From: Boesenbergia rotunda | Taxonomy: Eukaryota; Streptophyta; Magnoliopsida; Zingiberales; Zingiberaceae | DNA: 64,000 nt | Reading direction: 5' to 3' | NCBI GenBank assembly: GCA_024364735.1 | Contig: JAGFNQ010007672.1 | Span: 124,001-188,000, forward strand | Shown: in pieces, positions 23,251 through 33,703 of the stretch | Layout of the letters: every line of letters begins with the position of its first letter | Position numbering within the stretch: the first letter of the stretch is position 1 | Program-made: the position numbers and the translations under genes | The notes under the pieces: model-generated | The model's input: the letters and a program-made list of their open reading frames with translations, nothing else | What the model was told of the DNA's origin: nothing | Database searches by the model: none

Positions 23251-26200
23251 TGTAACGCCCGCCCTTAATCCCCTAGGGATTCGGCGGCACTACTTTAATT
23301 TTCGTACATTCATATTTTTCTATCTAATCTATGCATGGGCATATGTATCATTTAAGCATGCAAAGTTCATGTAGCGGAAGCATAATTATTTTTATTCATC
23401 TTTAAACATAGCATGTATATATAAAAAAACATAACATGGGTTTAATATGACAAGTTCCAAAACTTGAAGCAACTAAGAACAAGATCCTTTTTATCCACCA
23501 GCACTATCACACACACACTTGCCCTTCTCCCGCAGCCTCCATAGCTTAGCGTCCTTTATCTGTAGCATAAGGGGAAACACTAGACGATAAGCAATAGCTT
23601 AGTAAGACCTTGTCCTACTCACAAAACCGGATATCATGAAAAGGTAAGAGAATATATCACATTCAAGCATGGTAAGCATTTAAGCATGTTTAAACATCTA
23701 AGCATGTTAACTTCATAGGAAGGTTCTTTTTAAAATATATTAACATAATACTTGAATATAGCATAATCATTAGGGCCCGGCTTGTACTTCATGTTTTGCG
23801 CGCGCCCCAGAATAGGAATGAGGTAGCTAATCCCGAACCACTAGGGTTTACTAGGCCTTCTCAAAAGTCCTTCAGCCTAGTATCATAATCATTTGACTCG
23901 CTTTAAGAGTCTATAGTACAAGCCATTACAAAATAAAATAGTTATCATGTTCTTCATTTTCATAATGTATGCTCTTAGTCCCAACCTTCTAGGGAAGCAT
24001 TCTTTAGGCCCTAAGCCTTCTTCGTCCATGCCCTATAGGACTCATTTTTATACATATGTATACATTCATAATCTTGATAATTAGCATAGTATAAAGCATG
24101 CATTTCATGGGAGCAACCAAGGCTAGGGTCCAAGAGTTCTCTCTTGGCCGAAAGTTGTAATTTGGCTAGCATGCATTCCAATCAACATATCAAGAATCAC
24201 ACAAGCATGTCACATCCTACACAAGATCATTATCATGCATGGTATTTCTTAATCCAATCCCAAGTATAGGGTCCTTTGGCCGAAAGTTAAGGGTGGAGGT
24301 AGCTTAGGTTTTTGACCTCAAACATCCCATACAAGTATCATATATATATACATCATGTATCATACTAAGCATAGCATACATCATGGGGTAATCAACCTTC
24401 ATAAACCTAATGTTCCATGCTTTGGCCGAATATCACATGCTAGGGAAAAATTAAGTTTTCCAATCAAACATTCCATTTAAACATCACTTGCATATACATA
24501 TCATCATCCCAAACATAAGCATATCTCATAGGGTAGTTTATCCTTTACAAACCCTAACTTTAGGGTGTTGGCCGAATGGTGTAGGGTAGGGGGATTTTTT
24601 GGAAATCAAACCTTCACACAAACATTTACACAAACACCTCACATACATATCATGCAACATTATTAAACATGGATTTCATCATAGGTTAATCATACACCCT
24701 AAACCCTAATTCTTCTAGGGTTGGCCGAAAGTGTAGGGTAGGGGGATTTAGGGTTTTTGAAATCAAACATTCATACAACCATTTATACAAAAACCTTATC
24801 TACACTATCATGTCATACACTAACATAAGATACATCATAGAGTAATTCAACCCTTGAATCCCTAATTTTTCCATGTCTTGGCCGAAACTTGTAGGGGGTG
24901 CAAACCCTAATTTTTGTTATCACAACTTGAAGGAAATCAACATATAGGTATACCCTAAGTTCCAAGGGGTCTTCTCATGTATCCAAAAGTAACCAAGGCT
25001 TTCCCTTAAGGGGTGGCCGAAACTTACCTAGGGCAAATCCCCATTTTCGCAAACTACAAGAAGAAGGAAATCATACACAACAATTATGCTACAGGTGAGG
25101 GGCACTTACTTCTTTCGCTAAATATCCTTAAGGTATACCCTTAGTTCGGAGGGGATGTGCTTGTCCTTGCTCTTGAGGTCCTTGACTTCTTCTTGCCTTG
25201 CAAGAGATTCAAACCTTCAATGGGGTCTTGGGAGTGTCCCTTGGGATGAGACCCTTCCCTTGGATCATTTAATGTCTCGTCAATTTTTCTAGGTTCAATT
25301 TCGGAAATTAGGGTAACTTCATTTGTAACGCCCGCCCTTAATCCCCTAGGGATTCAGCGGCGCTACTTTAATTTTCGTACATTCATATTTTTCTATCTAA
25401 TCTATGCATGGGCATATGTATCATTTAAGCATGCAAGGTTCATGTAGCGGAAGCATAATTATTTTTATTCATCTTTAAACATAGCATGTATATATAAAAA
25501 AAAACATAACATGGGTTTAACATGACAAGCTCCAAAACTTGAAGCAACTAAGAACAAGATCCTTTTTATCCACCAGCACTATCACACACACACTTGCCCT
25601 TCTCCCGCAGCCTCCATAGCTTAGCGTCCTTTATCTGTAGCATAAGGGGAAACACTAGACGATAAGCAATAGCTTAGTAAGACCTTGTCCTACTCACAAA
25701 ATCGGATATCATGAAAAGGTAAGAGAATATATCACATTCAAGCATGGTAAGCATTTTAGCATGTTTAAACATCTAAGCATGTTAACTTCATAGGAAGGTT
25801 CTTTTTAAAACATATTAACATAATACTTGAACATAGCATAATCATTAGGGTCCGGCTTGTACTTCATGTTTTGCGCGCGCCCCTGAATAGGAATGAGGTA
25901 GCTAATCCCGAACCACTAGGGTTTACTAGGCCTTCTCAAAAGTCCTTCAGCCTAGTATCATAATCATTTGACTCTCTTTAAGAGTATATAGTACAAGCCA
26001 TTACAAAATAAAATAGTTATCATGTTCTTCATTTTCATAAAGTATGCTCTTAGTCCCAACCTTCTAGGGAAGCATTCTTTAGGCCCTAAGCCTTCTTCGT
26101 CCATGTCCTATAGGACTCATTTTTATACATATGTATACATTCATAATCTGGATAACTAGCATAGTATAAAGCATGCATTTCATGGGAGCAACCAAGGCTA

Positions 26201-27336
26201 GGGTCCAAGAGTTCTCTCTTGGCCGAAAGTTGTAATTTGGCTAGCATGCATTCCAATCAACATATCAAGAATCACACAAGCATGTCATATCCTACACAAG
26301 ATCATTATCATACATGGTATTTCTTAATCCAATCCCAAGTATAGGGCCCTTTGGCCGAAAGTTAAAGGTGGAGGTAGCTTAGGTTTTTGACCTCAAACAT
26401 CCCATACAAGTATCATATATATATACATCATGTATCATACTAAGCATAGCATACATCATGGTGTAATCAACCTTCATAAACCTAATGTTCCATGCTTTGG
26501 CCGAATATCACATGCTAGGAAAAAATTAAGTTTTCCAATCAAACATTCCATTTAAACATCACTTGCATATACATATCATCATCCCAAACATAAGCATATC
26601 TCATAGGGTAGTTTATCCTTTACAAACCCTAACTTTAGGGTGTTGGCCGAATGGTGTAGGGTAGGGGGATTTTTTGGAAATCAAACCTTCACACAAACAT
26701 TTACACAAACACCTCACATACATATCATGCAACATTATTAAACATGGATTTCATCATAGGTTAATCATGCACCCTAAACCCTAATTCTTCTAGGGTTGGC
26801 CGAAAGTGTAGGGTAGGGGGATTTAGGGTTTTTGAAATCGAACATTCATACAACCATTTATACAAAGACCTTATCTACACTATCATGTCATACACTAACA
26901 TAAGATACATCATAGAGTAATTCAACCCTTGAATCCCTAATTTTTCCATGTCTTGGCCGAAACTTGTAGGGGGTGCAAACCCTAATTTTTGTTATCACAA
27001 CTTGAAGGAAATCAACATATAGATATACCCTAAGTTCCAAGGGGTCTTCTCATGTATCAAAAAGTAACCAAGGCTTTCCCTTAAGGGGTGGCCCAAACTT
27101 ACCTAGGGCAAATCTCCATTTTCGCAAACTACAAGAAGAAGGAAATCATACACAGCAATTATGCTATAGGTGAGGGGCACTTACTTCTTTCGCTAAATAT
27201 CCTTAAGGTATACCCTTAGTTCGGAGGGGATGTGCTTATTGTTGCTCTTGAAGTCCTTGACTTCTTTTTGCCTTGCAAGAGATTCAAACCTTCAATGGGG
27301 TCTTGGGAGTGTCCCTTGGGATGAGACCCTTCCCTT
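23191..27336. repeat. 2,073-bp direct tandem duplication spanning G/D boundary
   Basis: Copy 1 runs 23191-25263 and copy 2 begins at 25264. Each starts in the G pol sequence ('atcatttaatgtctcg'), passes the TCATT target site, and continues through the first about 2 kb of LTR D to 'gacccttcccttgga'. By eye the copies differ at a low percentage of sites, for example 'ggcggcactac' versus 'agcggcgctac'. The breakpoint shares only a few bases (GGAT). Confidence 0.92.
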
Positions 27337-28004
27337 GGATTTTCGAAAATCTCAAGGAGGAAGAGGAGTTTGAATTTCGAAAATTTGAAGAGGAAGAGAG
27401 GAGTTAGGATTTCGGCAACTTGAAGAGGGAGAGTGAGTGAGGGGTTTGCAATAATGATCGTTAGCCCCTTAGCACTCCCCCTTATTTATACTATAGGAAG
27501 AGACAAAGTGCCTCTTCTCCAAGTGTCCCTTCACCAAGGGGTTTCTCATCAAGAGCCTCTTCCTCTACCCTTTCACATTCCCTAACCCTTAACAAGAATT
27601 TCCCTTCCTTCCTCTCAGCAATCCCCTGCTGGGTGAATTGGTTACTTCGTTGCTTTTCAAGGCTTTGCTTACCAAGAGTTCCAAGGTTCGATCCTTGGCA
27701 AGAGCATATTTTTGCTCCTCTTTGGTTTTCACTTTTGCAAAGCCCATTAGCCCAATTCACTCTCATATTCTCAAATCACATTTATGCAATCACATATTCC
27801 AATTCATGAAATCACATATTCTAATTTATGCAATTTACATATTCCTAATCTTTTCTAATGAAATCACATAACATTAAATCATGAAATCACAAAAAGGTAA
27901 TTTTATTCATTTATGAAATAAATGTCATACAATCTGATAATATATATCGACATTTTTGTGCCCTTTTTACAATCGGAAGCAAGCCCAAAATTTGGGGCGT
28001 TACA
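23251..28004 (-). mobile_element. Solo LTR 'D' (Tekay/Del-like) with internal duplication, TSD TCATT
   Basis: Starts TGTAACGCCCGCCC (23251 and again 25324) and ends TTGGGGCGTTACA at 28004, flanked by TCATT at 23246-23250 and 28005-28009. The undivided LTR is 25324-28004, 2,681 bp. No internal domains. A TATAAATA box on minus at 27483-27490 supports minus sense. It splits the G pol between integrase and RT. Seven GGCCGAA motifs spaced about 125-167 bp lie at 24146-25021, with a matching set in copy 2. Confidence 0.92.
24146..25021. repeat. Spaced GGCCGAA / AAACCCTA motif series in LTR D
   Basis: GGCCGAA starts at 24146, 24278, 24424, 24570, 24723, 24890 and 25015. Between them recur 'catacaaacat', 'catagggtaatc' and 'aaccctaa' blocks, so these are units of an old degenerate repeat of about 145 bp. 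Related but fewer copies are in LTRs B and C. Confidence 0.75.
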
Positions 28005-29600
28005 TCATTAGCCTTATTTCTGAAGAATGATCTAGTCCTAACCCCATGATGGATGTCTCCAATAATTTGGTCTTGGGGATGGCTAGAGGCTAACCTAGTT
28101 TGCCTTGGTGTTAGTGGTGCTTCTTGGATGGTTTCACTAGACATCGGCTCAGCCTCAGGATCCGGCTAATCTATGGGTTGTCTAGGCTCACCGTCATCAG
28201 ACTCATTACCATCAACAACAACACTTGGACATCCATCCAAACTTAGTTTCCTATGTTCGAATTGAACTCCTTTGACATCTTCTGATTGATCATTTTCTTT
28301 AGGAATTTCCTCAAAAACAACATTAGAAGGCTCTTCAACCAATCTAGATCTCTTGTTATAGACCCGGTAAGCTTTGCTGACGAGGGAGTACCCGATCAGT
28401 ATCCCTTCATCAGCTTTTGCTGTGAACTTTCCAAGATGGTCCTTGGTGTTTAGAATAAACACCTTACAACCAAACACCCTAAGATGTTTAATTGTAGGTG
28501 GTTTTCCAAACCAAAGTTCATGGGGAGTCTTTCCTAAGAATCTATGGATGAGAACTCGATTTTGCACGTAGCAAGCTGTGATCACAGCTACAGCCCATAA
28601 GTACCCCGGTAATGAGTACTTATTAAGCATGCTTCGTGCGGCCTCTTGTAAGACTCGGTTCTTCCTCTCTACAACACCATTTTGTTGTGATGTTCTAGGA
28701 GTGGAGAACTCATGCATATACCCTCTATCTTGACAAAACTCTAAAAATCTTTGATTTTGAAATTCACCTCCATGATCACTCTTAATTGTTTTAATTGTTG
28801 ATGATTTTTTGTTTTCAACTCTTCTACAAAATGGAATAAAGACATCTAAGGTTTGGTCCTTATATTTTAGAAAATACGTCCAAGTATATCTAGTAAAATC
28901 ATCAATGATCACAAAACAATATCTACTATCATTCAATGATATAATAGTGCTACAATCAAACAAGTCCATATGAAGTAAATCCAAAGCGGTAGATGTACTT
29001 ACAGTGCTTTTACCTTTATGTGCATATTTCGTTTGCTTACCCATTTGACATGCATCACAAAGTTTGTCCTTTTCATACTTGATGCTTGGTAAGCCACGAA
29101 CTAATCCCTTGTTGGCCAATTTTCGAATGTTCTTCATGTTCACATGTGCTAGTCTCCAGTGCCAAAGGGTAGATTCATCTTCTCTTGACATGAAACACTT
29201 AACAAAAGCATTAGTAGCACTTTTAAATGAACTTGATAAATGTTATCTATCCTTGTGCCTACTAGTACCATGTCAAATGTGTCATGTTGTCTAACTAGAC
29301 ATTGACTTGATTGAAAATTAATTGTGTAACCCGCATCACATAATTGACTGACACTTAGGAGATTAAATGTCATCCCCTTGACTAGAAGGACATTCTTGAT
29401 CCTAAGACATTCAGATATTTGAATGTCTCCTATTCCTATAACCTTAAGACTACCATTGTTACCAAAGGAAATATTACCTCTATTTTATCTTTGAAGGGTA
29501 GTGAATAAGGTTCTATCACCGGTCATATGTTTGGAGCACCCACTATCAATGAACCAAGTTGATAGATGTTCCCCCTCAATCAAGACCTACACAATTCGAA
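28005..29600 (-). pseudogene. pol: Copia protease-integrase of element G
   Basis: Read on minus: the retropepsin region carries 'WFIDSGCSKHMTGD' (about 29520-29560), with a stop a little downstream near 29485. An open frame 29373-29149 ('KGMTFNLLSVSQLCDAGY') leads to the GAG-pre-integrase and zinc-binding HHCC region ('LWHWRLAHVNMKNIRKLANKG', 'CDACQMGKQTK') in the long frame 29191-28166. The integrase core has 'LHMDLFD', 'SDHGGEFQNQ' and 'NGVVERKNR', so the D, D and E residues are all present. A TAG at 28166 interrupts the linker toward RT, then D inserts at 28004. The core appears intact apart from stops outside it. Confidence 0.92.
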
Positions 29601-29663
29601 AATAGAAGATTTAGGTACCCAAATCTTGGGACCTAAAGCACCTACTAAGCAAGACTTAGGCAC

Positions 29664-31175
29664 CTATGCATTGACTACTTTCCTTTGAACCCTAGGAGTC
29701 TTAAATTGTCTAACATCAGTCCTAGACATTAAGGAAACAAATGATGGTTCTTTGGGTCGGTAACCAATACCGGCCCTATTGTAGACAACCCTTTGTGCAT
29801 TTAGAATCATATCTAAGGTCTTTGAGCTTGTTGAGAATTTCTCAAGAACACTCTTGAGTCTCTCAACCTCACTCTTCAATGATTTGTTTTCATCTTCTAA
29901 CATCTCTACATGCAAATCATCAATATCCTCATTCTTAGAGGATTTCAATTGTTCAACCTTTATTTTCAATGATTTGACCTTATTTTTTGACTTTTTCAAC
30001 AAATTAGTTAAACATGCAATAGTTCTATAGCATTTGTTCAATTCAGGAGAGATTACCTCTTCATCATCCGAAGATGATGAAGCCGCGTTTGAGGAGTCGG
30101 TGGATTCATCACTGCTCTCTTCTCCTTCAAGAGCCATGAGTGTTACATGGCGTGTACTCTTTTCATCCTTCTCCTCTTCGGATGAACTAGAGGAGGATTC
30201 ATCCCATATGGCCTTCAAGGCCTTCTTCTTCTTCTTGGATTTATCCTCCTTCTTCTTGAGCTTTGGATAGTCCTTCTTGAAGTGCCCTTTCTTACTACAT
30301 TCATAACAAGTAATATTAGACTTATCAATCTTAACTTCACTAGGGTTACCTTTACCCTTGAGGCGCCGACTCTTCCTCATCATCCTTCTAACAAAGTTGG
30401 TCATCTCGGAGGAAGAAGACCCACTGCCATCCTCCTCGGAATCGGACTCGGATGAGGATAAAGATGAAGAGACTTCCTTCTTCTTCTCCTTCTTCTTGTT
30501 GGTCTTTTCCCCTGCAACTAAGGCAATCTCCTTCTCCTTGTGGCCTTTGTTAGCCATTTCATGAAGCTCCATTTCACAAAATAAATCATCTAATTTTACA
30601 ATTGATAAATCCTTAGAAACCTTGTAGGCATCCACCATGGATGACCACAAAGCTTTCCTTGGAAAAGCTTTTAACACATACCTCACAAGGTCGCGGTTCT
30701 CGACCTTTTCATCAATAGAATGAAGACCGTTGAGGACTTCCTTGAATCTACTATGAAGCTCAGTTACCGTTTCACTCGCCTTCATGGAGAGATTTTGTAG
30801 TTGGTTGAGGAACAAGTCCCTCTTGGCTATTCTTGAATCTCGGGTACCCTCATGGAGTTCGATGAGCTTATTCCATAAATCCTTTGCACTTGTAAAGGCA
30901 CCAACCTTGATTAGTTGGTCTTTGTTCATTCCACATTGCAAAGTCACCACCACCTTCGCATCGGCTTCTCCTTTTCGTGTTTGCTCAGCCGACCACCGTG
31001 AGGACTCCAATTCTTTTCCCTCCGCGCCTCTTGGAGGGGTGAAGCCTTCCTTCATGGAGAACCACATTCCGATGTCGGTCTTGAGATAGTACTCCATGCG
31101 AGACCTCCAATACTGAAAATCTGATCCATCGAAGAAGGGAGGTCGAGTGGTGCTAAAACCTTCTCTCAAAGCCAT
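29664..31175 (-). CDS. gag: Gag of SIRE-type element G
   Basis: An open frame of 503 codons from the ATG at 31173-31175, chosen over the in-frame ATG at 31230-31232 because the latter overlaps the PBS and because family proteins start near 'MALREGFSTTRPPFFDG'. An N-terminal DUF4219/UBN2-like Gag region ('FQYWRSRMEYYL', 'LWNKLIELHEGT') is followed by Lys- and Ser/Glu-rich acidic tracts, a zinc knuckle, and a coiled coil near the C-terminus ('LEDENKSLKSEVERLKSVL'). The knuckle reads C290, C293, H298 and then Tyr303 where the family has Cys, so nucleic-acid binding may be impaired. It ends at a TAG before protease. Gag forms the particle and binds element RNA. Confidence 0.88.
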   Translation of the reverse strand: MALREGFSTTRPPFFDGSDFQYWRSRMEYYLKTDIGMWFSMKEGFTPPRGAEGKELESSRWSAEQTRKGEADAKVVVTLQCGMNKDQLIKVGAFTSAKDLWNKLIELHEGTRDSRIAKRDLFLNQLQNLSMKASETVTELHSRFKEVLNGLHSIDEKVENRDLVRYVLKAFPRKALWSSMVDAYKVSKDLSIVKLDDLFCEMELHEMANKGHKEKEIALVAGEKTNKKKEKKKEVSSSLSSSESDSEEDGSGSSSSEMTNFVRRMMRKSRRLKGKGNPSEVKIDKSNITCYECSKKGHFKKDYPKLKKKEDKSKKKKKALKAIWDESSSSSSEEEKDEKSTRHVTLMALEGEESSDESTDSSNAASSSSDDEEVISPELNKCYRTIACLTNLLKKSKNKVKSLKIKVEQLKSSKNEDIDDLHVEMLEDENKSLKSEVERLKSVLEKFSTSSKTLDMILNAQRVVYNRAGIGYRPKEPSFVSLMSRTDVRQFKTPRVQRKVVNA

Positions 31176-31219
31176 TGTTGACAGCTCTCGGATTTTAAGC
31201 TGCTTGTACAGAGCCCCAA

Positions 31220-31231
31220 GCTCTGATACCA
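31220..31231 (-). other. Primer binding site (tRNA-iMet), element G
   Basis: Minus strand TGGTATCAGAGC, two bases from the LTR start at 31234. It sits about 45 nt upstream of the chosen gag ATG, an unusually short leader. Confidence 0.9.
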
Positions 31232-31233
31232 CT

Positions 31234-31720
31234 TGTTGGTGCTTGGATGGCTAGAGAGGGGGGGTGAATGTAGTCCGACACTTGAAACTTAGCAGTTTTT
31301 ATATCTTCTCTGCACTTCAAAGATTAGACAGCGGAAGCAAAACAAATGCAAAAACTAAGTGCAGAAACTAAGTAACAAGCAAGAACTCTAACGCAAGGAT
31401 ATACAAGGTTCGGGGATAACTTGCCCCTACTCCTTGGCGTGCCCGTGAGGTGGGCGATCCCTTGATCGTCGGCAGATCAAGCCCCGGAAATCCGGATATC
31501 AAATCCTCCTTTTCGGTGGAGAAATCTCTCCACACAAATGGTCTCAAATGTATCAGAAATTAAGCACAGAGACAACAAGAGAGATCTTACAGATCGCTAG
31601 CAAAGCACAAGGATGAGAAATGAGAGAGCAGATCACCGAGCACAGCACAGCGCCACCAACGCAAGAGCTCCCAGCTCTTCGTTTGCTTGCTGATCCACTC
31701 GCGACTCCCTCCACAGACTG
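31234..31720 (-). repeat. Truncated 5' LTR of element G
   Basis: Starts TGTTGGTGCTTGG and matches 16286-16760 closely. The match stops at about 31720, after which the sequence is the LTR of L in the opposite orientation. About 1.55 kb of the LTR, including its sense 5' end and promoter, is missing. Confidence 0.85.
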
Positions 31721-32067
31721 GAGCAGTCGACTGGTAAAGGACTTTGTTTTGGCTGGAACCTCTGACGAATTTGGCTTTGGTTAAAGGCCAAATAGTAGTC
31801 TTTGTGCTCAGAGGTGTACTTGGGTTTATGGTGAGGTTTCTCCACCCACAAGGAACTACACGAGCTAGCCGGAGGGCATCCGGGGAGTGATCCACCGAAG
31901 GATCCTTGGATTAGTCACCTCTCGGAGGTGGATACCAAGTAAACGAAGGTGTTAGCATTGGTTCTCATATTGTTCATTGTTTTGTTTTGTGCTTTGCTAA
32001 CCTTCTTGTAGAGAAAGAAATCGAAAGTTACTATTCACCCCCTCTAGCAAGCGTCAACAATCTAACA
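31721..32067 (+). repeat. Truncated 5' LTR of element L
   Basis: Matches the last about 345 bp of the 3' LTR at 41450-41801, including 'ggctggaacctctgacg', 'ggatccttggattagtcacc' and the terminal 'aatctaaca'. It contains a CAGTCGACTG palindrome at the junction. The upstream part of the LTR is lost at the G junction. Confidence 0.85.
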
Positions 32068-32069
32068 AG

Positions 32070-32081
32070 TGGTATCAGAGC
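32070..32081 (+). other. Primer binding site (tRNA-iMet), element L
   Basis: TGGTATCAGAGC two bases after the LTR end at 32067. Confidence 0.92.
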
Positions 32082-32136
32082 GAGGTACGCTCATCTACGG
32101 ACTAATCGCCGGGAGAGCAAAAGGTGCTAGAGGAAG

Positions 32137-32366
32137 ATGGAATCAGAAGGTCCATTGGGATGGGATATCCGGATTTCCCCTCCATACGATTGAGATGATT
32201 TCAACTATTGGAGGAAGAGGTTGGAGACATGGTTCTAAATGGATTGGGATCATTGGACGACACTAGAAGTTCCATTTGAAGCTCCAACGGATAAGAAGGG
32301 GAAACGCCTACGACCTCAGTATTGGACCAAGAGTCAAACGGAAGAAGCGGAGGCGGATAAGGAGGT
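32137..32366 (+). pseudogene. gag: Gag N-terminal part of element L (broken)
   Basis: Begins with the ATG at 32137 (MESEGPLGWDIRI), includes 'DDFNYWRKRLETW', the SIRE-type Gag N-terminal motif, and runs to 'TKSQTEEAEADKE'. Stops: TGA at codon 19 (32191) and TAA at codon 34 (32236). It is cut at 32366 by solo LTR H and resumes in frame at 36456 after the duplicated GAGGT. Confidence 0.85.
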
Positions 32367-32747
32367 TGTTGGGATCTCCCGGCGACATAACCATAAAACG
32401 CAGCGGAAATAAGATCCCATGAGCAATCCATGCGAAAGAAAACTCGTACGAAGTTCATCTATCTAATAGATCTATCTACAGTGTATACCTTTGGAGCGTA
32501 CCCTTACGTTATCCCGCTCGTCCAAGTGCCGCCGGATCTCTTGCATGTTCAAGTGTCCGTGCCTCTATGCGTATCCACATGGACACGATCTCTCAACTTC
32601 AGGAAGAACTACCTTAGTTGTGCTAGCAACTTGAGGTAGTTCACAAGACAACCAAGAACCCAATAGAGTTTCGGCCAAGAGGGAGAAGAGGAAGAAGAGA
32701 GGAAGGGAAGAAGGGAAAACTCTCTCCATTCAAAATGATTAAACCCT

Positions 32748-32755
32748 CTTTTATA
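32748..32755 (-). promoter_or_regulatory. TATA box of LTR H
   Basis: TATAAAAG on the minus strand, upstream of a GA/CT-rich leader in the LTR sense. Confidence 0.5.
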
Positions 32756-32929
32756 CTCATCCCAAGAATATGAAGAGACTTTTGTCTCTTTGACTTCCCT
32801 TCATTAAAGTCAATAAAGAGCACATCTTTTTATGTGACTCTTCATCTTCTCTTCATTCAATGAAGAGAGACTTTTCTCTTTCCTTCATTAAACACTTTAA
32901 TGAATTTCTTCCACAACTCCGACCAGGGC

Positions 32930-33160
32930 CTCTCGGGCTCCCGACCAAGTCTCCCGAGCAAGTCCCCTAGCTCCCGACCAAGTCTGTCGACCAAGTCCTG
33001 AGCTCCCAACCAAGTCTGCCGAGCTAGTCTCTCGAGCTCCCAACCAAGTCTACTGAGCTAGTCTCTTGAGCTCCCGACCTAGTCTCCCGAGTTCCCAACT
33101 CCCGAGTTCCCAACTCGAGCTCCCGACCTAGTCTCTCGAGTTCCCAACTCGGGCTCCTGA
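32930..33160. repeat. CTCCCGA-type tandem repeat in LTR H
   Basis: About nine imperfect units of roughly 24-30 bp containing 'gctcccgaccaagtc' and 'ctcccgag' or 'ttcccaactc'. Confidence 0.8.
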
Positions 33161-33703
33161 AGTATCGTGTCCTTAGTGTGTGACTCAATAGGTTCTTGTG
33201 ACATTGGCAATGTGTCTAAACCAGTTTAGACACATAAGCAATGAGCGGCATCTAACAATGCATCATTGCTACCCAAGTAACAAGAAAGTCGAGATCCGAC
33301 TTAACCTCCGTGACTATGATAATGTATGACCTTGTCCTTCTATCCTTGATATCTAGATCGACCAATGAGGCATAGACCGTGTCATCCTCAATCAATCTAT
33401 GTGTTTCTTGATCCCCGAGTAGACTCACTCAAACAAATGAGCTCAATATCTCATATTGACTCATTTGAGCATGACCATGCGTTTTAGTAGTTCTACTTGA
33501 TTAAGGAGCCCACATATATCACTCCCGTCATATGGGAGGGATAGATCCCATCTACATCACTCACATCCCTCCGCATAATTCATTATATACCTAGTGATCG
33601 TCTTTATAGTCCACCCTGTTACGGGTGACGTTTGACGATACCAAAGTACATAACTCTTTATGTAGGGAACCGTAATGACTTCAGGTCCAAGGACTATTCA
33701 TAC

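Larger units (their letters stand above)
32367..33703 (-). repeat. Solo LTR 'H', left part (Copia-type)
   Basis: Starts TGTTGGGATCTCCC. It contains a TATAAAAG box on minus (32748-32755) and repeated 'gctcccgaccaagtctcccgag' blocks at about 32935-33150. LTR I interrupts it at 33703; it resumes at 36021 and ends CTACTAACA at 36450. TSD GAGGT at 32362-32366 and 36451-36455. Family identity with LTR M is clear in reverse complement. Confidence 0.9.

Noticed and set aside
24540..24760. Interstitial telomere repeat (AAACCCTA)
   Set aside because: Only isolated single motifs, not tandem TTTAGGG runs; they belong to a degenerate LTR-internal repeat.
30034..30564. Ser/Asp-rich plus ORFs
   Set aside because: Antisense shadows of the Ser/Glu-rich acidic tract of the G Gag.
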